Assembly (NCBI GenBank): GCA_038380795.1
Contig: CM076276.1
Location: forward strand, 12,538,001-12,602,000
DNA from: Pyrocephalus nanus
Lineage: Eukaryota; Chordata; Aves; Passeriformes; Tyrannidae
Direction: 5' to 3'
Length of the DNA stretch: 64,000 nucleotides
In this document: positions 27,901 to 39,900 of the stretch, in pieces
How positions within the stretch are numbered: the first letter of the stretch is position 1
Layout: each line of letters begins with the position of its first letter
The notes under the pieces: model-generated
The model's database searches: none
Seen by the model: the letters and a program-made list of their open reading frames with translations, nothing else
Told to the model about the DNA's origin: nothing
Made by a program: the position numbers and the translations under genes

Positions 27901-30900
27901 CCATTCAGTGCCTGTTTCTCCCTTTCTGTGGCTCCATAAGCAGCGGGGTTTGCCGTGGGGCTGCCACGAGCCGGTGGCCTGGGCAGGCTGGAGCAGTTTG
28001 TTGGAAGAACTAGAATTGCAGAGCTTAATCCTTGAGCCTACGTGACACTAATCATGCTGCTTCTCCCTTCTGTGTTTCAGGGAACCAAATCTTAGCCAGT
28101 GGCTCAGTTCAGATTCCTCGCTTCGTTCTTCTCGAATCTGGAGGGCTCCAGATAACACCCGTTTTCCTCCAGGATGCTGGCAATTATACTTGCTGTGCAG
28201 TCAACTCTGAAGGAGCTCTGAATGCTTTTGTGATGCTGACAGTGTGGAGTAAGGATAATGCTTTGTTTAAAGTCTAACTTTAATCAAGTATTAATCAGTT
28301 TTTGTTGTATGCTCAGGAAATTTTCATAAGTAATTATGCTTTTCTCGTTAATAGAGATACTTGTATGATTTAATGGGAATAATGTATCTATTTTAGGAAT
28401 CCCATCACAAATACCCTTTTTGTTTGTAAAATTATGCATATAAATCTCTATTTTGAGAAAGGAAGTGTGTTTAAATTGAGCTTCAGTCGCACTTACAATT
28501 TTACTCAGGTTTTGCTTTGGCGTCTCGCATTTAAAGTCAGAAACTTTAAACTGTGTGGTGCATATTTGGCATTTCTTAATCCCAAACTAACTGCAAGCTG
28601 GATCAGCCACATTTTTCCTTTTGAACTTGGGAATACCTGAAAACATTACTGGTAGTAACTGTAATGCACTTGTGTCATATGGCCATGGTATCTTTGTTTT
28701 GACAATATGGATATCAGGATGCTGTAAACTGAATGATATCCAGGTGTGTGGATCAAGTAAAGGAGATCCTTCCCATTAATTCTCAAAGCTATGGTTCTTT
28801 TATGTACTGAAGATAGTTCCTATTCATTTTATTGCATCAGAGGAGGGAAAGAAAAGTGATCATAACCTAATGTTTGTGTAGCAACAGCACCTTATAAAGC
28901 CTGAAGTCATGCATAGGTACATGAGAAATAATGCTAAAAATTCCATGCTGTAAGAGTCAGCTTTTGGTTTTGTTGATGATTCCTTCTTGTGCATGTATGA
29001 GGTGTCTCATGCTGATTATCTCTGCAGGGATTTGGGACTGATTAACATTATCCACATATTTTCCATACTCATCCTGGTTGTCTCCCTGCCTCAGCTGATA
29101 CTATCTGCTGCTGCTCCTGTGTGTTACACATAATAGACATCTTTCACACTGGATCCTGTTGCTGTAGTTACAGCAATTATTGTGTTCTGGGGCTCCAGGA
29201 GAGGCCTGAATAAAGATATTCTGAAATGTTTAAGTAAACAACATATCTTTGCTACCTGGAAAATTGGTCTACTAGAAGCTCCTCCTCCTTTAGCCTCAGT
29301 CCTGGATTTGATGAGATTGTAGGGTGTCACGCTTCTCATTCCTGGTATTTTTCCAGTGCAGTCTTCTCTGGGCAGGTTTTCTTTGGTTTTGTTTGTGTTT
29401 CCCCTGCTCTAAACAGGGTGACTCGTTTCCTGACTCTCTGCGTGCTCGGATTCCTTCATAATACATCACAAACATGCCTGTTGCCTTATGACTTTAGGGA
29501 GTTGCCACAAGCCAAGTGAGAGTTCATTCATACAGCTTTAGCTTCTTCTGCTCTCATCACCCTGGGCTCGTGCTCGTGCCCTCTGCTGCTCTGTCTCTCT
29601 GCCCCCCACAGTGTGTCACCTCTCCTTGTCACAATGACTTTAGAGGGAGGGGAGCCTTCTCAGCAGAGGCTCGAAGAGCAGTGGCCTGCTTGCTTTGAAT
29701 GACAAAAGCTCTCTGAGCTTTGAATGACAAAAGTTCTCTGAGCGAACATCCAAGTCAAAATGGTGCCGTTTCACCTGAGCTGTGCCTTGTGCTGCTTTCA
29801 GATCGCACCTCCATCGTCCGCCCTCCCGAGGACAGCACTGTGATCAAAGGAACCACGGCCACCCTGCACTGCGAGGCGACTCATGATCCCAGAATTTCAA
29901 TCAGGTTGGTGGTGTCACTCCTTGTTTGTGTGGTTTATCCCAGCTTAATTTTATAATCTGTGTGAATAGCAGTAGGTGAAAAGTTTCAGGACCCCAGATT
30001 TTCGCAGCAGACCCCTGATTACTGCATTATAAGGTTGTACACTGTATCATTAATCATATAAATCCCATCTTCCATTTCAGCCTTATGTATTATTTACAAT
30101 GAGCTATGTTCCACTTCATGACTTCAATATAGCCTTCCATGATTTTACTGTCAAGGTTAATACACTATCAATAAAACCAACTTGTCAGAAGCTGATACTT
30201 AATGAGAGTAAAAGTCAAAGAGAAGGAATAGGATTTCAGAAGTGTTTACTCTGGGGTGCATAAAAGCAACACAAGAGATGCCCATGTTTTTGGAAACACA
30301 TCAGTGACTTGGGCTTATATTCTGCTTTAACTATATAAAGGAAAGCAAAATTTATATAAACTATTAAAATTTGTACTAGACCACTTAGAGAAAGCTCAAA
30401 ATCTTAAAATAAATTTGCCATGAACACTTATGTAGTCTGAAAGCAACGTGAAAGAAACTGCAAGGCAGAGGTTGGAGGGTGCTCAAGGGGTGAACTGCAG
30501 AAAGGACTTCAGGAAGAGAAATACAGGCATAAAAATTTCTAGAGATAGGTAATTGTGAGACCATGTGCTATACACAACTCTGGGACAGGTTGGTGTGTGA
30601 TGGGCTTATGAACTTGGACGTTTATGAATACTTCACCTTTTCCATGTAAAATATTTTTAATATTGTTTATAAAATATATAATATCTTGGTTGGAATTATT
30701 TTTCTCTTTCTGATCACTTGATCTGAAACTTAAATTTGTAAAAGGCACTGCTCCTGAAAGTAACCGTAGGGACCTGTCTTCTTTAACGTGTGCTGACAGA
30801 AGCTGATACCTTATAGCAGAGTTCAAATAAATCTATTTTGACATTCTTATGAGTAATCAATAACTGAAACGTTGTAATACTCAGGTACCTTTGGAAGAAG

Positions 30901-33900
30901 GACAGTATTGTAATAAATCCATCCAGCAGTTCCAGGATCACAGTAGAGAAAGATGGAACCCTCCTCATCAGCCAGACGTGGTCAGGTGACATTGGAGATT
31001 ACACCTGTGAGGTCATTTCTTCGGGAGGAAACGACTCCAGAATGGCTCGCCTAGAAGTGATGTGAGTATTCCATCTTACACACTCACAGTTTTGACTGAA
31101 TAAACAGGTCCGATCTGATGGCTGACCCTGCTTTGAGCAGGAGTTTGGGCCAGAGACCTCCTGAAGTCCTTTCAGACCTGGATCCTCCTATCATCCCATG
31201 CTGCAGGAATTTCCCATAAAGCCCAGGTGCTGCCCTGTGATGCCAAGGTTTGAAACAAGAAAATTGTTCCTTGTTTTTAGTATTTTTTCCTCTGTTAAAC
31301 ATTTATCAGAATAGCTGGTCCCTGGACAGGCATTGCTTATTCTTGCATTCTTTTGATACATCATTTTTTTTGGGGGGGGAGGGGATATTTTAAGTATGAC
31401 TTTCTTTATTCCCAAGGATCTTTAAAAATAAAAACAAGGAAATGTTTAAAGTACCATTCAGTTCTGGAAAAGGATTATAAAAATGTCATTACAGGGCTCC
31501 ATATTTTCTATTTCTGTCATTCCACTGGGGTGAAGTGCACTTCCATTTTATTTTTATCACTAAAAGCAACAGCTGTGGTTTTGGTACATGTGTGGAGCAG
31601 ATCAAAAGAAAAAGAAGGTAATGTTTTATGTAGACTTATTTATTTATTTACTTACTTACTTGAGTAGTGCCGCACGCTTGAATTTAACTAAAATTGCCTC
31701 TGTTTCTGCTGGTCATGCCTGATGTCTCTTAGAAGATGGCAACTCGTGCAGTTGGCAGTGTAATGAGTTCACCTCTGAGGTTTGCTATGCAGAGGGCTGT
31801 TTGATACAGCATTATTCTGACAGTGCCAAGGCTACATCAGATGCCCATTTTCAGAGAGCGGTCATACATTCTTTTTCTAATTAAGCGCTCCTCAGCTCTC
31901 CTCCCGGAGTGCCTTTCACTGCTGGTTTGAATCCAAGAGCACAAGACAATTCAGAATATATTGCAGCTATAGAACCACGCTCGCTTCTCTCTGAGGGTGC
32001 GTTTTGAATGGAGGGCAGAAAATTACAGAGTAAAGACTGAAAAGAATGTTAAAACCTGGACTTTGAAGCGAAGCCATAAATATGTGCTAACCACTTCAGC
32101 AGGGTTTAATTCAGTTTTTTAATCCTTAATAGCAAAAGATGCCCCTGTGCAGCCCCGTACAGCACAGCAGATGTGTTTACTTGCAGTTCCCTGTTGACTG
32201 GTGAGGAGCCTTTTTATGGTCCATAAAATCTGGGCTAGGAGTTAGTTGGGAGAGGCACATCTTGTGTGCGTTGCTGAGGCACCCCAGCTGTTCCAGTTGT
32301 TCTGGGTGACTCTCCATGCCCTGGGACTGGCTCTTAATCCTGTATCTCTGCTTCCTCTGATGTTCTGTTGCTGATGGCCCATCACCTGTTTTTCCTGGAG
32401 GAATTAAAGGAATCTATCAGACCCACTCTTTTAGAGGACTTGAGTAACTGATAAGTCACTCAATAATACTTTGAATTGTGACATTTCATTTCAAAGCAGT
32501 GCTGCAGGTAGGGCAATACTGCCAAAGAATATTGCATTTCTTTGCTGCTTTCATCATTATCGTTTGGCTCAGCAGCACAGATCTGTGAGAAGGAGAGATA
32601 CATGATACAACAGGAGTGAAATGAAGAAGAAAATACGTGGAAAGAAAACGTCTGAAGTAAAGCTGAAATTAAATTCCAGCTTGTATACGAATGACAGATC
32701 TATAACATTCCCTGTTCTCCCGGATAATTCTCTTGTGCAGAACATTAACAAACAGGGCATGTACATTCCCATCGATGAGCACTTACACATCAGTGCCTTG
32801 AGTAGCACTAATGTCAGACAAATGTTCAAAGGAGGCCTCTCAACCAATTACAGGCTGGAGCAGTCACCAATGGATAATATCATACCCCACCTTGCCTCCT
32901 CTGACAACTCCAATTGTCTCTTCACCTTTTCCCCCCCAGGAACGAGCATGGTCCTCCTCTGCCTCTGTGCACGTCAAGAGAAATTTCCAAAGGCACAAAT
33001 AAGTTTGTTACTGATTTCTTTTCAAACTGATTCAATTCAAAATCGTTGACCTTCAGGGTGATCTTCAGTTATTTAATCTCTGAGTGGTCTGGTTTGCTAA
33101 TCTGTGAAAAGTAGGAAAGAAAACTTTCTTCCTTCGTCTTCCCTTGTTGAGAGACAGGCTTGGGGAGAAGTGTAGTGTTCCTGTCTGGAAGAACCTACAC
33201 TGATAGCACAGCACATACACATTGGTGGTGCAAGCAGGACGGATCATTTTTCTCAGCGGGAAAGGAGAAATAAAATATTTGAAAAGAAAAGCCAGAAAAC
33301 TAATGAAGAACTTGCAAAAGTGCAGCCAAAGGTTACCTCGCTCATCAATTTTGCGCTGATGGTACTTGGGCGCAGAAACTAATTGCTAGTCAAGATACTC
33401 TATTCATTTGTCTTCCCTCTAAATGTGTTTATTCTTCATGTACATCACTTGATTTGATTTGCACGAGGTAAACCATTTGCGAGTGATGTTTCTCTTCTGC
33501 AAGAGATAGATTTTAATTTTGTACTTACTTTTTTTTTTTTTTCTCCTCCTACTGGAGTTTCTCAGCCTCATATACAGAAACATTTGCAGGTCCTTTGGTG
33601 GTGAGCTTCTGCTTCTCTTGCATCCCTCCAAATCACAGGATTTGGTCCTGAAAATAATTGCATGTTGTGAAACATCCCGGCTTCATTTAGCTTACTTTTA
33701 TAGCCCTGTAAATACCACCCTGAAATACATATAGAGGAAAAAAGGCTGGCTCCTAAAGCTGCATAAGCTGAGTTATCACAGTGTATCACTCAGCTGATGG
33801 GAAACTGTGCTGATTCCAGCCCAAAGTATCCTGAGGATTCTCAGTATGTATAAAATATGCAGAATTACCACTATCTATGCCTGATGTTACCCACTGCTCA

Positions 33901-36900
33901 ATATCAGCCCGTCTGCAGCCCATGCTAAAGAATCTCTTTGTTGTAAGAATGTGACTGAAAAGTATGGTAATGCTGCATTGTTGGAAAATCAAAGCCCTCT
34001 ACAAGCCTCTGTTATGTTACAACATATAGTAAAACCTTTTAGGCTCTTTTTCTATGCAAAAATATGGGAAGGACAATGTAATACAAAAATAGACAATTTA
34101 TTCCTGGCAGCAAGTTCATCTTCTTTCAGTTCCCTTTCATCAGAGAAAGAACTATTATTGTTCTGTCTTCTTCAAAAGCAGGAGAGGGGAGCTAACCACT
34201 TATAATAAACCCCAGTGGGTTGCCAAGAATGCATGGTATTGCCTTTGTCAGCCATCTATACATGAATTTTGATGCCCTTTTTACTAGAATATTTATAATT
34301 GCTGCTTCTTCCAATTTCTTCCCAATATATGCCATAAAAAATAGCTTGATCACTAAAATTAAAATCAGTATGACCAAGACAGAGTAAGAGATCACAATGA
34401 CATATTGCAAATATATCTTCATATGGATCCCATATCCCTCAGTTCCAATAGCCCATCTCTTCTCCTTTCTGCAGGGAGAGAAAGCAGGAAGAATATCAAA
34501 CTTGAAAATATATTATTCCTTCCTCACTGGAAAGAAAGCTTCTATTTATTTTTCCAAGCTCTCTATTGAGATGTCATCCAAGAAGCAAGGTTCACTGCTG
34601 AGTCTAAATGCACTTGATACTCAAAAGAGAAATATCACCCAGAAATGCACTTGGAAATAAATGCCATTGTGTGTGTTTGTCATTGAAGGTATTGCAGAAA
34701 TGTGGGTGTTTTCAGCAAAAAGAAAGCATAAAATTCAAAACCCTTTCCCGAGTCATCTGTAGATTTGAGCTTGTGGTGACCAACAAAATGAAATGGGAAA
34801 TAAATCTGAGTGTTCTGGAACTTAGCAACTCTTTAATTTCAAAAATTCACCCCTATATACACCTATGAGAGACAAAAAGCCTCAAAAACCCAGGGCTGCC
34901 TTCAAAGAGTCCTCCCCGTGCTTAGAAACTGGAGAGGATTCTTTTGCAAGCAGAGCTGGAAAGTCCTGAGCAACAGTTGACACGTTTCTGAATTTAAAAC
35001 ATGAAAAACTTTTATGAGCAGAGCCATCAGGGCTGAGAGCTTCGTTAGCCCTTCTGCCTCAGTGTCTCGCCGCGCTATCGGCTGGAGCAGATGAACCACC
35101 AGCTCCCGAGCAAAACTCACGTGGTGGACCTGACTCAGGAAATCGTTTATGAAAGAGGAGCAGGGCTTTTCATAAACTGACAAGAAAACTTGTTTAATCT
35201 CCTGTGCCTTTTTAGTAATCCCCTCTTCAGTCACAGTCTCTCTAATTACCTGCTGTTGGACCATTTTTCTCAGAAGTCTCTCCAAACCATGTCTGGTTTA
35301 TTTTCCTCAGCAAATAGTCTGCTTTTAGCTAATTTTATAAAACGCTCTATGTGTTTGCTGAGTGAATTTTTCAGCTGCCCTCTGGCAGTGATGAGCTGAC
35401 TCAAAACATTAGGGTTTCTGTTTTGAACATGTATCATTTGCAGCGGGCTAATATTTCTCTCCTAGATTGTCACGACGACTTCATGTTCTTTTCTTGCAAA
35501 TCTGCTATTTTAATTGCTTTGTCAGAGTCCCCTCAGAGTCCCCTTGGTGGCAATGCCATTAACCCTGGGCTTATCTATCAATTACAGATTTTTAAAGTGT
35601 CCATGGGTGTATTTTCCTATCATACAAAGTAAGTTATGGAAAAGTTGCCTCCATGCAACTCTTCAGCATTAGAGGAGTGAGGTCTTGAGATATTCTATAG
35701 TGAAAAACTTTCATATATTTCCTGTTTGGGGCTTCAGTGAACAAAAGAAAGATAATAATGCCGGAATTACACTTCCAGTGTCTGGTCAAGGGGTGTTCAG
35801 TGCCCTGGGTGTTATTGTACTAAACCTCATCCACTTTCATGGTGCATCAGAAGGTGAGCAGTTCTAGTCTGAGGTCCTTCTCATCCTGAAAAAGGGTTGA
35901 AATTAGCATTCCCTACAATAATTTCTTGGATGTTAGCAGCAAGGAAAAGTAATTCTCTGAAAGGAAAAATAGAAGCAATGATCTCTTTGGGGAACGTGAA
36001 TATTCATGATGGTGGTACAGGTCTCATTTATCATCCCTTCCACACAGTATGTGGTAGAAAATGAGAAGGAGACAAAGTGTAAGTGCTTGCTAAAGTAAAA
36101 ATTACTCCTTATTAATCTCTGCTTTTGTATACTACAAAGAGAGAAGTACACTTCTGTGCTGAAACGTCTTTGTAGTTTTAAATATTTATTTCTGCCCAGG
36201 TGTGTATCTTAAGCACTTGTTCTGTCTGCCTTGAGGGACTTAAATCTGTAAGCACCATCTGTTGCTGGTTGGTGTGGACACATGGCTAAAGACTATGATG
36301 TTAGTGAGAAGGTGTCCTCTATGGCTGCAGCTCACGCTGCTCAATCTCTGGTCTGAACAGAAAGTGCCTGTTTCCTTCTGATTATCATTGTCAATCTAAC
36401 AGAACAGTCAACTAAACCCAAATCCTGAGCAAACAGAACCCCGTGTTTAAACTCAGTTTGTGTGTTAAAATTAAAAAAAAAAGCAGGACTTCTCCAAAAG
36501 TCTTCTGAGACTTGTACATTAAGAAAAAGAGGCTCAGCTTTAAGTCTTGTAGCCTCTGTCTTCAAGTGAGCTGTTGATTGAGCCCTTCTAATGTAAGTGA
36601 GATCAAGATTAGTAAATGCACATCCTGAAAATACCCATAATATGTACCAAGAGTGCTTATGTACTTCCCAGAAAAGCAGCTCCATGGGGATAAGTTTGTT
36701 GTGAGCTCCCCCTCAGCTATTCCTACAGTGCTACTTCTGTGACCATCATCTTCCAGAAGGAGCTGAAGCCACGGCCCATCTCTGAGCTCTTCCCCATCTC
36801 TTCCCCCCTTCCCCATTTATTGTTGAAATGGGGGCTGGGACTTCAGTGAGCCATGTAGCAACAAGACGTTTCACTCTTTCCTTCAGTAATTACCTTTGCC

Positions 36901-39900
36901 AGCTTAATCACAAAAACTTTTCCAACCAGCTTGCTTAGGACATGATGATAAATTGTAGCAGAGGTTTAATGTTTATTATAATTTAACGTTTCATTCAAAA
37001 TTAAGTAGCACTCTCCTGTAGTCCCTGGGTAAATGGCCATATCTTACACCCCCTCTCCACACTTTTCAATGACAGCCTTTCTCTGCTGTTCTCTCTCAGG
37101 CCAGCTGCCCTTCTACTTTGTTTCCAGGTCCCCCTCATGCCTAAACTTACTCATCCAAAATTTTACAGTGCTGTGTTCAAACTCTGCTTCCTCTGGGCCC
37201 GGCCCAAAAGCGGCCATGTCTGAGCAGTCAGCACGTGCCCAGATCTGAGTGAGAGCTCAGTCAGCCCAAACTCCTCACGATCAAGGCATCTCAAAGCAAG
37301 TGATTTAATGAAGTTAAGATCTGAATCACACCCTGAGGTGTCATTCCATGTTTACTAGAGAAGGAGCCCGGGGTCACCGTGCTGCTAATTTCGTTATGCA
37401 TTTAAAGTCAAATGAGACGAGACAAGACTTTAAGTCTCAGGTTTAGCCTTAGGAAGCATCAGCCCTTCTAGCCTGGAGAGAGGTGGGCAGGGAAGTGCCT
37501 TCCACTTGTGTTGCCTCATTAGCTGTGTGTTTTTCTTACCACTCCTTTGCTCTCCCAGAGATTTTTTTTTTTTTTTGGGGTGCTAACTCCACAGTGTGTC
37601 TCCCTCAGAAGCACGTAAACAAAAGCATTCACAGTTTTAACAGGAAAATAATAAAGCTATTGTCTGGCTCTCCATATGTTCCTCAATCTTCCAGTAGAAG
37701 CCGAAATCCAGGACATATTTATTGTTCTGGCTCAAAGCCAGAGCCTGTATTTACTTTTGTGAGTGGCTGAGGAGTTGTGGTTTTTAAATAACTGTGAGCC
37801 TTCAGTCCATGATACATTGCACCCTGGAATTACTGTGTTTTTAAATTAGGCATGTGAAGTACCCTCGTGGCTTTCTGCCCTGGCCAGGAGCTGTGGAAGG
37901 GTCACCCTCAGCTTTCCCTGGGAGGAGGATAGATTGAATGGGTAAAAAGCTTTCCCTCCTTGCTTTTCCTTCGCTGTGAGATCCTTGTCCTCCTTAGGAA
38001 CAGGATGATAAGGAGCAGAAATCATGCTCAAGTGTAACGCTGAAGGGCTTTTATCTCTTAAAACACATCAGCATCGAAGGGTTGCAGCAGAATTTAGTGT
38101 TCTCACTGCACCGTGCAGCCTCCCACTTCCAGTCAATGAGTACAAATGACATGTTTTTCCACAAATTTCCTTTATGTGGAGAAATTACACATTTTAATTG
38201 AGCTGCTGTTTTATTTTGGGGTTTTTTTAATGTTTCATTTGGTATTTCCATGGGGTTACTGCAGGCAGTTTCGCTACATTTTCTGGTTGGGTGCTCCCAA
38301 AAAAATCCCTATTATAGGAAGGAAGGATTCCACCCATGACAGGATAAGCCTGAATCCGCAAGTAAATCAAGCTGTTCTGTAGCCTAAGAATACATATGGT
38401 AATTTTGATTAGTAGCTCTATATGGATAGTGTCAATGTCTTCTGCTTCCTTGAGTATGAAAAATTCCATGTTAAATCATATCTCCCATGTGTTTTACTGT
38501 TTATACGTATTATGGCTGTCACATTGCTGGGACATCATTGTAAGAAGGGAGAAAAAGTGAGAGAGGAAATTTATTGACCAAGTTGCTCAGTCACAAACCG
38601 TATGAAAATTGGCTTTTTTCCACATTTAGCAACATTTCCATTAGCTGTTCTAAGCATCAGCCTTGGGACTTTCAGCATAAATTATTTTTTCCCCCCCCCC
38701 AAATAGGATAAAATGGTGAAGAATTCAGAGATGTCTTTCATTTATTTAATTGTACAATAGCTGCCGGTGGTTTTATATCTGTCATCATACAAGGCTGGTG
38801 TCGTCTGCCTTTAACTGCCTGTAAGACCGTAGCTGAATGAAATGTAGATTAATTTTTCTGTGCTGATTTTTTTTTTTTTCTCCCTTTTCTCTTTTCCTTG
38901 ACAGTGAGCTGCCTCATTCCCCTCAGAATCTTCTGGCCACTCTGAATTCCTCCCACAGCCGGAGCGTGATGCTCTCCTGGGTGCGCCCCTTCGATGGGAA
39001 CAGCCCCGTGCTCTACTACGTGGTCGAGCTCTCAGAGAACAGTAAGTAAAGTCAGATGTATTTCAGCCTCACGTTGTTCTTAATTATTCAGACTCACCTT
39101 TTACCAGAGCTGCTGACAAAATACTGCTGGAGTTTGCTGAATGGGAGACGTCACGCACAAAGGGGAGGCTCTGGGTTTTTCAACTCCGCTTTTTGCACAC
39201 CGAAAGAGTGAGACAACAAAGACTGAAATGGTGAAATTATTGTACAGGAAAGGCTTAGTTCCACCTCCAGCATTGCCAGCCAGACTTGAGGCATACCAGC
39301 TCACTCCTCAGTGCTGTAAACCAGCAGTAATCTGTTTCTTCCCGTTGTTGTCTTTTTCTCCTGTTTCTTAGATATCTTGATGCATTCAGAGCCCCAGTTT
39401 CACCTAAAAGTTGCAGGCAGGGTGATCATCCAAGGAACTGGTGGTCTGTCAAAGGAAAAAACTTGGATATCAGTAGGAGCTACTGTGTTACCTGTATATG
39501 GGCTCATATATTTTCTCTGCTTTCCCTAGATTATCATTTTTCACCGTTCTTTTAGGTAGGTGGTTGAGGATGCTTGAATGTGAGATATCCAGATATCTTC
39601 CTGGGTTACAAACCTGGCCATTGTGAATTGCCACTTCTCACAGGTTTATCATGCTCTGTGCCTGGGCCTCTGTGGCTCTCAGTTTGCAAGGTTATTCAGG
39701 GACATTGCTAATGCCTCCTTTGGAGTTAATGGAAAGATGAGGTTATATGGAAATCGGTCACCTTGGCAATACTTTCTAATCTCTCTCACTCTAGGAGCTG
39801 GAAATCCAAGCTGAACAATTGATTCTTGATGAAAAAATTAAGAGCATCACTTTTTCTGACATGTGGAAATTAGTTACTGCATAACTGAATGTGAAGCAGT

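Larger units (their letters stand above)
31062..38904 (+). other. SDK1: Intron between exons 8 and 9 (7.8 kb)
   Basis: GTGAGT..CAG. It separates the Ig half of the gene from the FN3 half. I see no CR1 in it. It holds a TTTA/CTTA repeat (31634-31662), a T run (37561-37576), a C run (38691-38700), and several unexplained coding-like frames: + strand 32606-33049, and - strand 34902-35461 and 34192-34468. Confidence 0.85.

Noticed and set aside
32935..33049. Alternative 3' terminal exon of SDK1 after the CCCCCCCCAG site in intron 8
   Set aside because: Exon 8 could join in phase and run to a stop at about 33049, but the peptide has no family resemblance and no poly(A) signal could be tied to it.
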